Source: Chersky-840 sp963810195 | GTDB taxonomy: Bacteria; Actinomycetota; Acidimicrobiia; Acidimicrobiales; UBA8190 | Direction: 5' to 3' | DNA: 64,000 nucleotides | Assembly (NCBI GenBank): GCA_963810195.1 | Contig: CAWEMO010000005.1 | Coordinates: forward strand, 186,001-250,000 | Part shown: positions 53,600-61,273 of the stretch, piece after piece | Position numbering within the stretch: the stretch's first letter is position 1 | How the letters are laid out: the number at the start of each line of letters is the position of its first letter | The notes under the pieces: generated by a model | What the model was told of the DNA's origin: nothing | The model's database searches: none | The model's input: only the letters and a program-made list of their open reading frames with translations | Translations under genes and position numbers: made by a program

Positions 53600-54034
53600 T
53601 CAGAGGCTGTTGCAGGGGTTTGTGGTGGCCCCGTTGAACGTATTGTTGTTGACCAATACGTTGCCAACGCTGTCGACGCTGATGGTGTAGTTGTTCTGCG
53701 AGGGCCACTCTTTCAGCCACGGACCCACTGTCTCATTGACGCCGTTCACCGTGGTGACCGTCGATGTCACGAGTATGGTCGACGCCGCGGTGGCCGACGG
53801 GTATGACCCGATCTGCGCCTTGTAGGCCTCGAGGGCAGTCTCCACGCTCTTGGCATCCGCATTGCACGAGGACGCGATGGCGTTCGAGTTGGTGCTGCCT
53901 ACGGCGAAAACGACGATTGCAGCCAGGATGGCCAGGATGATGATGACGATGAGGAGCTCGATCAGGGTGAATCCACCCTCATTCCGTTTCGTCACCATCC
54001 TCTGGAGGATGTTCGGTGTGGACTTGTCGCTCAT
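53600..54034 (-). CDS. type IV major pilin
   Basis: 144 aa prepilin: basic leader, GG cleavage site at residues 20-21, then FTLIELLIVIIILAILAAIV with the +5 glutamate (E26). The compact soluble part has two cysteines (about C59 and C142), which could form a terminal D-region disulfide, as in classical pilins. Ribosome binding site AAGGGA lies nine bases before ATG 54034. It has its own promoter (54133-54162) and follows pilC by about 170 bp. This is the most pilin-like subunit in the window. Confidence 0.92.
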   Translation of the reverse strand: MSDKSTPNILQRMVTKRNEGGFTLIELLIVIIILAILAAIVVFAVGSTNSNAIASSCNADAKSVETALEAYKAQIGSYPSATAASTILVTSTVTTVNGVNETVGPWLKEWPSQNNYTISVDSVGNVLVNNNTFNGATTNPCNSL

Positions 54035-54132
54035 TTCGTTTCGTTCCCTTCGTTGAATTCTTGTCTTTTCGGAGTGGGACACGACGACTTGGTTGCATCT
54101 GATCGGTCTCCCTGACGATGTCGGCATTTCGC

Positions 54133-54162
54133 CCCCTACCGCAAACGTTCGAATCGCGTCAA
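54133..54162 (-). promoter_or_regulatory. probable promoter of the major pilin gene
   Basis: On the minus strand TTGACG (54162-54157), an 18-bp spacer and TAGGGG (54138-54133) precede the pilin by about 100 bp. It resembles the TTGACC-TAGGGT element at 14667. Confidence 0.5.
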
Positions 54163-54205
54163 CCTCCTAGGGGGTGCACTTGCCGGTTCGGTCGAAATGC
54201 GGAGT

Positions 54206-55414
54206 TCATGTGACGTGCACCTGGCGGTAGATCCCATACATGGCGGAGACGAGGGCGATGGCGACGAATCCCACGATGACGCCGACGAAGAGGATCACGG
54301 CCGGCTCGAATAGGCTTGTGAAGTGCTTGAGCTTGTAGTCGAGCTCCCGATCGAAGTAGTGGGCCGCGGAGTTGAGCTGGTCGTCGAGAGTTCCGGTGCT
54401 TTCGCCGACCAGGAACATGCGACGCGCCGCGATCGGGAACAGGTCTGTCTGAGCGAGTGGAGTCGCCAGCCCTTCGCCTCGAAGCATGCCGTCGCGGGCG
54501 GTGCTGAGACCCCGCCGGAAGACGGCGTTGGTCGTGGCGTTTCCCGTCACCTGGAGGGCTTCCGGAAGCGGCACACCGGCCCCGATCATCGAGCACAGGA
54601 TCCGGCAGAACCGTTCCAGGATGGCGGTGCGGATGACATCGCCGAGGACAGGGACGTGAAGGACCATCACGTCCCTGATCTCGCGGCCTCGTCGGGTGGA
54701 GGTGCTGAGGATCGCGGCGAGAACGATCAGGAGCACGATTCCGGCGAAGACGTACCAGTCGGTCACGAAGAAATTCGCGATCGAGATCAGAATACGGGTG
54801 GGGAGGGGAAGTTTCGCATGCAGAGAGTTGAAGAACGTCTTGAACCGGGGAAGGACGAATGACGTGATCACCACGATGGCCGCGATCGACAGCACCAGGA
54901 CGATCGCGGGGTAGATCAGAGCAGAAGTGATCTTGCGGCGGGCTTCTGTGTCCCGCTCGATGTAGTCGGCCAGTTGGTCGAGGACCGTGTCAAGGTTCCC
55001 AGTGAGCTCGGCTGAGCGGAGAATGCCGAGGTAGTAGGGAGGGAATGCCTCGGGATGTGCGTCGGCCGCACTGGCAAAGGTCTCCCCGGCGCGTAGCGCG
55101 TCGGACATCTCTGCCAAGATTCGCTGGAAGACCTTGTTGCCGACCTCCTCGGACAGCACCTCGAGAGCTTCGAGTACGGGAATGCCGGCCTTCATGAAGA
55201 CCGCGAGCTGTCGCGAGAAATGCATCAGCTCCCGGCGGGGGACCTTCTCACGGGTGATCTCGAATTGGAGAACACCCTTCTTCTCGATGACGTCGATCGG
55301 CGCCAGGTTGCGCTCGACCAGGGCACGACGGGCCATGCTCGCCGTGACGGCATTCTCGATCCCGGAAACAGTCGAACCTTCCGGGGTGATCGCCCTGAAC
55401 TTGAACTTCGCCAT
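54206..55414 (-). CDS. pilC: type IV pilus inner-membrane platform protein PilC
   Basis: 402 aa with two T2SSF domains. Each has an amphipathic cytoplasmic part and the conserved helices: RQLAVFMKAGIPVLEALEVL in the first half and RILCSMIGAGVPLPEALQVT in the second. Membrane helices are YPAIVLVLSIAAIVVITSFV, VFAGIVLLIVLAAIL and PAVILFVGVIVGFVAIALVS. It is the platform on which PilB and PilT act. Its ATG lies 15 bp after the pilB stop. Confidence 0.95.
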   Translation of the reverse strand: MAKFKFRAITPEGSTVSGIENAVTASMARRALVERNLAPIDVIEKKGVLQFEITREKVPRRELMHFSRQLAVFMKAGIPVLEALEVLSEEVGNKVFQRILAEMSDALRAGETFASAADAHPEAFPPYYLGILRSAELTGNLDTVLDQLADYIERDTEARRKITSALIYPAIVLVLSIAAIVVITSFVLPRFKTFFNSLHAKLPLPTRILISIANFFVTDWYVFAGIVLLIVLAAILSTSTRRGREIRDVMVLHVPVLGDVIRTAILERFCRILCSMIGAGVPLPEALQVTGNATTNAVFRRGLSTARDGMLRGEGLATPLAQTDLFPIAARRMFLVGESTGTLDDQLNSAAHYFDRELDYKLKHFTSLFEPAVILFVGVIVGFVAIALVSAMYGIYRQVHVT

Positions 55415-55429
55415 GGTGATCCCGCCGTC

Positions 55430-57202
55430 TCAGGCCGTGTAGATGGAGCGGACGACTTCGGAAATGGTGGTCACGTCGTCGGAGATGAGGAGGATCGCTT
55501 CATCGCGCAACGTCCGCATCCCCTGGGACACCGCCATGCGTTGGAGCTCTTCTTGTGTGGCCCAACCGACGATCAGCCGTTTGATCTCAGGAGTGATGCG
55601 CATGAGCTCGAACACGCCGATCCGGTCCCGGTACCCGGTGCCCGCGCAGAAGTTGCAGCCCTCGCCGTGGAAGAACTGTGTCTTGGGAAGACCTCCGCTC
55701 TCGGTATAGAAGGCGAGCTCCTCGTCCTTGGGCTCGTAGGGGGCCTTGCACGTCTGGCACATCCGCCGCACCAGACGCTGGCTCACCACCGCCAGCACCG
55801 ATGATGCGACGAGGAAGGACTCGATACCCATGTCCAAGAACCGGTGGAGCGCGGCGGCGGAGTCCGTCGCATGAAGCGACGACAACACGAGGTGTCCCGT
55901 CAGGGCGGATTGGACGGCGATTCTGGCGGTCTCGACGTCACGGATCTCTCCGACCAGGATGACGTCCGGATCCTGACGCAGGATCGAACGCAGTCCGTTG
56001 GCGAAGGAGATGCCGGCCTGCTCGTTGGTCTGGATCTGGTTGATCGAGGGGAACACGTATTCGACGGGGTCCTCGATCGTCATGATGTTCCGGCTGGGGT
56101 CGTCGATCTCGGTCAGCGCCGCGTACAGGGTCGTCGTCTTTCCACTGCCTGTCGGGCCTGCGCACAGCACCATGCCGAACGGGGCCCGTATCATGCGCGT
56201 GAACACCTCGTGGGTGTCGGTCGGCATTCCCAGGTCTGCCATTCGGAACACCGACCGGCTCTTGTCGAGGATCCGGAGAACGCAGCTCTCGCCCCAGATG
56301 GTGGCCACCGTCGACACCCGGATGTCGATCTCGCGGCCGTCGACGGACATCGTGATCTGCCCGTCCTGCGGTCGCCGCCGCTCGACGATGTTCATCTCGG
56401 CCATGATCTTCAGGCGGCTCACGAGAGCCGGCGCCATGCTCGTCGGGAGCTCGACCGCGTCGTGCAGGGCCCCGTCGATGCGGAACCTGACCCGGAGTTG
56501 CTGCCCCTGAGGCTCGATGTGGATGTCGGACGCCCGGTCGCGCATGGCCTGGGTGATGAGCAGGTTGACGACCTGGACTACGGGTGCGTCCGCAGCGTTG
56601 ACGGTCTGGACCGTCGCATCGGCGAGCCGTTGCGGGCTGTCGGTGGACTCCTCGAACGCTCGCACGTGCTCCCGGATGTTCCCCAGAGCCCGGTACGCCG
56701 TGTCGATCGCCCTCTGTACGTCTGACTTGGGGGCGATGACCAGCCGGACGACTCGTCCGCAGGAGTTGGCGAGGACCTTTGCCAGCTCCGGGGTGGGGTC
56801 GGACACCGCGATCGTGATGCCGGTTTCGTCGACCACGATCGGGACCGCCAGGTGGGCTCGAGCGACGCTTTCGGGCAGCACCTCCGTGGCGTCGGGCGAG
56901 GGGGCCTGCTGGGATAGGTCGACCATCGGGACGAGCAGCTGGGTGGAAAGGGCCTTGGCCAGATCCCGTTCCCCGATGGCCCCCAGCTCCACCAGGGTCG
57001 TTCCGATTCGTTTCCCCGAGGCGGACTGCTGGATGAGTGCGTCGGCCAGCTGCTCATGGTTGATCAGCCGGGACGACACGAGAAGCTCGCCCAGCTGACT
57101 TCGAGGAACAGACGTTGCACCGGTCCGAGTCGGCGGCTCGGAGGTGGCTCCCTCACTCGCCGGCGCAGGGTCGGCACCATTGGGCTCTTTGCGCAACTTC
57201 AT
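55430..57202 (-). CDS. pilB: type IV pilus assembly ATPase PilB
   Basis: 590 aa. The N-terminal MshEN/GspE-N domain (about 30-175; QLGELLVSSRLINHEQLADA) can bind c-di-GMP in some homologues. The ATPase core has Walker A CAGPTGSGKTTTLYAALTEI, Asp box IMTIEDPVEY, Walker B DVILVGEIRD and SLHATDSAAA. A tetracysteine zinc motif is split C-x2-C ... C-x2-C (CQTCKAPYEP; CNFCAGTGY). It powers pilus extension. ATG 57202 has GGGAG five bases upstream; ATG 57214 and GTG 57265 are alternatives. The shared promoter-like element at 57438 is upstream. Confidence 0.96.
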   Translation of the reverse strand: MKLRKEPNGADPAPASEGATSEPPTRTGATSVPRSQLGELLVSSRLINHEQLADALIQQSASGKRIGTTLVELGAIGERDLAKALSTQLLVPMVDLSQQAPSPDATEVLPESVARAHLAVPIVVDETGITIAVSDPTPELAKVLANSCGRVVRLVIAPKSDVQRAIDTAYRALGNIREHVRAFEESTDSPQRLADATVQTVNAADAPVVQVVNLLITQAMRDRASDIHIEPQGQQLRVRFRIDGALHDAVELPTSMAPALVSRLKIMAEMNIVERRRPQDGQITMSVDGREIDIRVSTVATIWGESCVLRILDKSRSVFRMADLGMPTDTHEVFTRMIRAPFGMVLCAGPTGSGKTTTLYAALTEIDDPSRNIMTIEDPVEYVFPSINQIQTNEQAGISFANGLRSILRQDPDVILVGEIRDVETARIAVQSALTGHLVLSSLHATDSAAALHRFLDMGIESFLVASSVLAVVSQRLVRRMCQTCKAPYEPKDEELAFYTESGGLPKTQFFHGEGCNFCAGTGYRDRIGVFELMRITPEIKRLIVGWATQEELQRMAVSQGMRTLRDEAILLISDDVTTISEVVRSIYTA

Positions 57203-57545
57203 GCCCGCTCCCATCAAGGGTTTCCCGGATTCAAGTTGGGAGCCGAGGGCCCCAACCACAGACACGGGAGGTACGGACGGCCCAACGCCCCGGGCTCACA
57301 GTACCCGAGGTGTGAAGCCCCTCTGACCAGGGAGTCTGGGGTCAACGTGGTGCACATCGCGGCACGCATCGAGCTCCGCACCAGAGCCCGAGGAAAGTCA
57401 CACTCTCGATCCTGACGCGCCTGAAACACCCGGCGCTCTATGGACCCTCAACATTCGGTCAACTGACGCGACACGATGTCGCCTCTGGGCCGGCTGACCA
57501 GATAGCCGAGCGCGCGGCGCGCGGCTGCCGGGTCACCTAGCCAGG
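57203..57545. other. intergenic region between pilB and CAP protein genes
   Basis: No gene is convincing here. It holds the promoter-like element on the minus strand at 57435-57465, about 230 bp upstream of pilB, and presumably the end of the minus-strand CAP gene transcript. I see no strong hairpin. Confidence 0.45.
57435..57465 (-). promoter_or_regulatory. promoter-like element shared with the LPFTG gene
   Basis: On the minus strand TTGACC (57462-57457), a 16-bp spacer and TAGAGC (57440-57435). The 28 bases 57438-57465 match 14667-14694 except for three central positions. It would direct transcription of pilB-pilC. Confidence 0.6.
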
Positions 57546-58532
57546 TCAGGACAGGTAGGCGGACTCCTGTTGCCAGGTGAGACCGACGGAGGGGTCGCCC
57601 GAGGTCTCCACGAGCAGCTCCGTCATGCTCGGGTCACCGCTGTACCCGGTTGGGTCCCACCCCGTCCCCATCAGGCACACCTCGCACGACAGCCTCAGGA
57701 GGATGTTCTCGCGGTGCCCCCAGCATCCCGTCTGGTTCGACGTCGTGCAGTCGACGTTGGCAGAGCCCGTACCGTCGTCGTACATCCAGAAGTACAGGGC
57801 TTCCAGCGGGTTTCCCACCGCACCGGCCCAGTTGGACCCCCATTGCGTGTACAGGAATCCTCCCGGGGGCTCCGGATCGGTGTTGCGGGCCGCGCCCTGG
57901 GCGGCGGCCTGGTCGAGGCTCGTGGCCATGGCGGCCAATGGGAGGAGACCCCGGGCGGTGCGCTCCAGGTTCGTCGCCACGAAGATCTGCTGCGCCGGAG
58001 ACAGCTGGGCCCAATTGGAGGGCAGCACCATGGGGGGGAGCCCCTCGTGGCTCCGGCCGTTGGCGATCGCCTGCAGGGTCGCCCCCACGCATGGCGACGA
58101 GTCGTCGTACTGGGTACCCGAGCAACTCGACAGGAAGTCGGGTTGGGGGGCGATGTTGGCGGGGAGCACACCGGGCGCGTCGGCGGCCGGCGCCGTCGAC
58201 GCCGGAGCGGGCGGGGCGGTTGGGGTCGGCACTGCCGGGGGAGCCGTCGTCGGGGTCGAAGGAGTCGGCGGCACGGTGACCGACGGGATGACCGGGAGCG
58301 TCGTCGTCGGCGACGGCGGGGCGGAGTCACCGTCGCGCTGAGCATGGCGGGTGTCGCCGAACGACGTCGCCAAACGGCTGGCCGGCCCGGCACCGGCGGC
58401 GGGGCCGGGGTGGACCAAGGTCAGGAGCAGGATGACGACCTCGCCGATGGCGAGGAGGCAGCCGAATCCGAGCCAACTCGGGCCCGTCGTGCCGTGCCCT
58501 TGCCTCTGGGGCCCCGAGCTCGTGGCGGTCAT
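57546..58532 (-). CDS. secreted CAP-superfamily-like protein
   Basis: 328 aa. An N-terminal signal-anchor (FGCLLAIGEVVILLLTLV) precedes a Pro/Thr linker and a C-terminal CAP/SCP-like domain (about 150-328): FVATNLERTARGLLPLAAMA, SLDQAAAQGAARNTDP and QTGCWGHRENIL, where the histidine and glutamate are the CAP metal-site-like residues. Several cysteines (SSCSGTQY, SPCVG, SCEVCL) suggest disulfides. CAP proteins act in various extracellular roles; function is unknown here. Adjacent to the pilus operon but on the same strand and not overlapping. Confidence 0.78.
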   Translation of the reverse strand: MTATSSGPQRQGHGTTGPSWLGFGCLLAIGEVVILLLTLVHPGPAAGAGPASRLATSFGDTRHAQRDGDSAPPSPTTTLPVIPSVTVPPTPSTPTTAPPAVPTPTAPPAPASTAPAADAPGVLPANIAPQPDFLSSCSGTQYDDSSPCVGATLQAIANGRSHEGLPPMVLPSNWAQLSPAQQIFVATNLERTARGLLPLAAMATSLDQAAAQGAARNTDPEPPGGFLYTQWGSNWAGAVGNPLEALYFWMYDDGTGSANVDCTTSNQTGCWGHRENILLRLSCEVCLMGTGWDPTGYSGDPSMTELLVETSGDPSVGLTWQQESAYLS

Positions 58533-58669
58533 CCCGGAGGTATCGGCACCTCAAGGACGACCCCTGAGTCACCCGCTCCGCATGCCGATCCGGACGCCGG
58601 TGCTCATTCTCCCAGGCAACAGGCCTTTCCCGGCTGGGGTCGCGTGGCGGGCCCCACCGCCCGCCCAAT

Positions 58670-58981
58670 TCACGCGCCCGGTGAGCCCCCCGCCACTAGG
58701 TCGGCATATTCGGGATGTCGCTCGAGATAGGCGGCGACGAACGGGCACACCGGATCGACCTTGAGACCCTGCGCCCCGGCGTCTCCGAGCGCGGTCGATG
58801 CCAGCCGACTCCCCACCCCGCGGCCCTCGAACGCGTCGTGGACTTCGGTGTGGACGAGTACCACCACCCCTGGTCGTTTCTCGTAGATGACGAATCCGGC
58901 CAGTGCGTCCCCGACATAGGCCTCGTACCGGCTCAGGTCGGGGTTGTCGACCACCCGCACAGACGAACCGGGCTCCGGCAT
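58670..58981 (-). CDS. small GNAT-like N-acetyltransferase (COG2388 type)
   Basis: 103 aa. VRVVDNPDLSRYEAYVGDAL and FVIYEKRPGVVVLVHTEVHD open the compact fold. The acetyl-CoA motif A is FEGRGVGSRLA, followed by VCPFVAAYLERHPEY. This pattern (short form, CP-F-x-x-Y near the end) matches the YjdJ/YidJ-like GNAT group. Substrate unknown. ATG 58981 has GGGAG at proper distance; ATG 58993 is an alternative. Confidence 0.85.
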   Translation of the reverse strand: MPEPGSSVRVVDNPDLSRYEAYVGDALAGFVIYEKRPGVVVLVHTEVHDAFEGRGVGSRLASTALGDAGAQGLKVDPVCPFVAAYLERHPEYADLVAGGSPGA

Positions 58982-59133
58982 TGGATCTCCCATCGGTGCA
59001 ATGGCCTGTTCTACCCCGATGCGGACGAGGTGGTGACGCGTGGCGGATTGGGGCACAATCACGTTGGCGGATCCCCGAACGCGCGGATGGAAAGAACTGG
59101 CCCCGGCCGACGACGTACCAATGAGGAGCCCCC

Positions 59134-59367
59134 GTGCTCGACGAGACCGCGCACCAGAGTCTGATCGCCGCCATCGACGTGGCGATCAGCAGGTGCGTGG
59201 ACGCGTTCAACATCGCGTCCGAAGGTGACGAATACAAGCTGGCCCAGAGCGTCCGCGTCCAGGTGACCGAGCTCAAGGCGCTCAGAGACGCGGCGGCGGC
59301 TCTCCCCACGCGGCGGTCCCGGTGGCAGTTCGGACGCTCTCCTCGCGGCGACGCCCGGTCGCGTTGA
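59134..59367 (+). CDS. hypothetical small protein
   Basis: 77 aa from GTG 59134, with GAGGAG ten bases upstream. It is mostly alpha-helical and charged (SLIAAIDVAISRCVDAFN, VRVQVTELKALRDAAAAL), with an Arg-rich tail. No family is recognised. It precedes the SDR gene by 26 bp and could be co-transcribed with it. Confidence 0.6.
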   Translation: MLDETAHQSLIAAIDVAISRCVDAFNIASEGDEYKLAQSVRVQVTELKALRDAAAALPTRRSRWQFGRSPRGDARSR

Positions 59368-59393
59368 CCCGCACGCCCGGGACGAGATCGGTC

Positions 59394-60197
59394 ATGGCCA
59401 GGGTCGTTCTCGTCACGGGGGCGTCGGCCGGCATCGGCCGTGCCTGTGCGGATGGCCTGTGCGAGACAGGGTGGACCGTGGTCGGCGCGAGCCGCCGGGG
59501 TTCGACTTCAGGACCGTGGACGGGGCTGGTCATGGACGTCGACAGCGACAAGTCCGTGCGCGCCGGGGTCGCCGGGGTGCTGGCACGACACGGACGGATC
59601 GATGCCGTCGTGGCGTCGGCGGGTTGGGGAGTGGCCGGCGCCGTCGAGCACACGACCATCGATGAGGCCAAGGCCCAGGTGGAGACCAACTTCTGGGGTG
59701 CGACACGCGTCGTCCAGGCCGTGCTGCCCGCCATGCGCGCCCAAGGCGGTGGCCGCATCGTGCTCATCAGCTCCATCGGGGGTGTGGTCGCCATTCCATT
59801 TCAGGCCTTCTACAGCGCCAGCAAGTTCGCGCTCGAGGGATTGGGCGAGGCATTGGCGTACGAAGTGGCTCCTTTCGGGATCGACGTCACGCTCGTCGAG
59901 CCCGGCAATATTCGAACGGACTTCACCACCAACAGGAAGATGGCGGCGCGGTCGACCGATGACGACGTCTACAAATCGGCACTCGACACCGCGGTGGGTG
60001 TGATGGAGCGGGACGAGGTGAACGGAGCGGCTCCCGACAGCGTCGCGGCTGTGGTGCTCAAGGTCCTCGATTCCCGACGCCCACCACGCCGGGTGTCGGT
60101 CGGCAAGTCCGGTGAGCGCATCGGCATTCTCGCCAAGCGACTGCTCCCGCACCGCATATTCGAGTCCGCCGCCAAGAGCAGCCTGGGTGTGAAGTAG
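59394..60197 (+). CDS. short-chain dehydrogenase/reductase
   Basis: 267 aa classical SDR. NAD(P)-binding motif TGASAGIG (residues 8-15), VDSD and ASAGWG (NNAG equivalent), catalytic Ser in RIVLISSIGG, and YSASK (Y-x3-K) with NFWGATRVVQ. VEPGNIRTDF is the usual post-catalytic motif. The arginine after the first strand (ASRRG) suggests NADP preference. Substrate unknown. Ends at a hairpin (60213-60231). Confidence 0.92.
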   Translation: MARVVLVTGASAGIGRACADGLCETGWTVVGASRRGSTSGPWTGLVMDVDSDKSVRAGVAGVLARHGRIDAVVASAGWGVAGAVEHTTIDEAKAQVETNFWGATRVVQAVLPAMRAQGGGRIVLISSIGGVVAIPFQAFYSASKFALEGLGEALAYEVAPFGIDVTLVEPGNIRTDFTTNRKMAARSTDDDVYKSALDTAVGVMERDEVNGAAPDSVAAVVLKVLDSRRPPRRVSVGKSGERIGILAKRLLPHRIFESAAKSSLGVK

Positions 60198-60212
60198 CCA
60201 TCGCCCGGGTGG

Positions 60213-60231
60213 CGGAGGGCTCGGCCCTCCG
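60213..60231. terminator. hairpin between convergent SDR and phosphoesterase genes
   Basis: CGGAGGGC-TCG-GCCCTCCG is a perfect 8-bp stem with a three-base loop, placed three bases before the end of the minus-strand phosphoesterase and 16 bases after the SDR stop. No T-run. Likely a two-way terminator. Confidence 0.7.
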
Positions 60232-60233
60232 GG

Positions 60234-61268
60234 TCAGCCGTCGAGAAGAGCGTCGATGGTGCCGTTGGCAGCGTCAGCAGCGTTGCCCAGATGGGGGAGC
60301 CCGTACCGGTCCTCGATCGAGCGGAGGATGCCGAAGGTGTCCACGGGCATGGCGTCCTGTTGCGGGTCGGCCTTCAGCGCACTGGACACCACGATCGTCG
60401 GCACGCGTCCTCCGGATCCCCCGTTGAGACCGGAGGAGTCCGAGCCCAGGGCTTCGTCCCACTCGATGATGATCTGCCCACCGGTCCGGTACCAGCTGGT
60501 GGCCTGCACCGAAGGGATGAAACGGGCCAGGAACGCCTCGGTGTCGGCCAACTGCTGCGCGGTCGTGTTGACCGGCACCCCCGTGTGTCCGTCGTCGGTC
60601 AGGTTCGGCGTGTACCAGACGAAGTCCGGGGGGTTCGCGGCGTCGAGGTCGCCGGTCATGGTCGAGGCGTCGGCGACGGCGATCTTGTCATTGGGGAAGT
60701 ACTCCCACGGGTTGTGCCTGACGGCGTACAGGCCGGCGTCGGCGGTGGGATCGGCAGGCAGGTTCTCCGCATACGCCTTCTCACTGAATCCCGCCGCTGC
60801 GAGCTGGTCGGCCAGAGTGGGCACGTTGGGGAAGTTGCCCGAGGACGGTGGTTGGTCCTGTGTGACGCCCTGGTTCGAGCCCGAGACGATGGCCAGGTAG
60901 TTGGGGAGGCTCGGATGGGCGAAGGCGTAGGACCTGGTGGCTGATCCGTAGTCAGTGGCCAAACTCGTGACGTAGGGCAGGGCGGAGTTGCCGATGATGT
61001 CGAGGGCCCCCTCGTTCTCCATCATCACGACCATGACGTGCGGAGCGGCCGAGGTGTGCGAGGGGGCGGAGGTGTTGGTGCTCGACGTGGTGGCGCGGCT
61101 CGAAGTACTGGAACTGCTCGAGCCGTTGGGCGAGTGCTGTGCGGAAGGTGCTCCCGACGCCCCGCAGCCTGCCGACAGAGCGCTCAGGCCCGACAGTGCC
61201 ATGGCGGTGAGGACCAGCGTTCCGCCGCGGCGCGAGCGCAGCCCTGTCCGTGGCCCGTTGGTCGTCAC
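60234..61268 (-). CDS. secreted phosphoesterase-family lipoprotein
   Basis: 344 aa from GTG 61268, six bases after the GH26-like stop. Lipobox LSALSAGC. A Ser/Thr linker is followed by a PF04185-type phosphoesterase (phospholipase C/acid phosphatase-like) domain: HVMVVMMENEGALDIIGN, AFAHPSLPNYLAIVSGSNQG, WYTPNLTDDGHTG and IIEWDEALGSDSSG. The metal-binding Glu/Asp/His pattern of the alkaline phosphatase-like fold appears complete. It follows the third GH26-like gene and may be co-expressed with it. Confidence 0.85.
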   Translation of the reverse strand: MTTNGPRTGLRSRRGGTLVLTAMALSGLSALSAGCGASGAPSAQHSPNGSSSSSTSSRATTSSTNTSAPSHTSAAPHVMVVMMENEGALDIIGNSALPYVTSLATDYGSATRSYAFAHPSLPNYLAIVSGSNQGVTQDQPPSSGNFPNVPTLADQLAAAGFSEKAYAENLPADPTADAGLYAVRHNPWEYFPNDKIAVADASTMTGDLDAANPPDFVWYTPNLTDDGHTGVPVNTTAQQLADTEAFLARFIPSVQATSWYRTGGQIIIEWDEALGSDSSGLNGGSGGRVPTIVVSSALKADPQQDAMPVDTFGILRSIEDRYGLPHLGNAADAANGTIDALLDG

Positions 61269-61273
61269 TCGGA

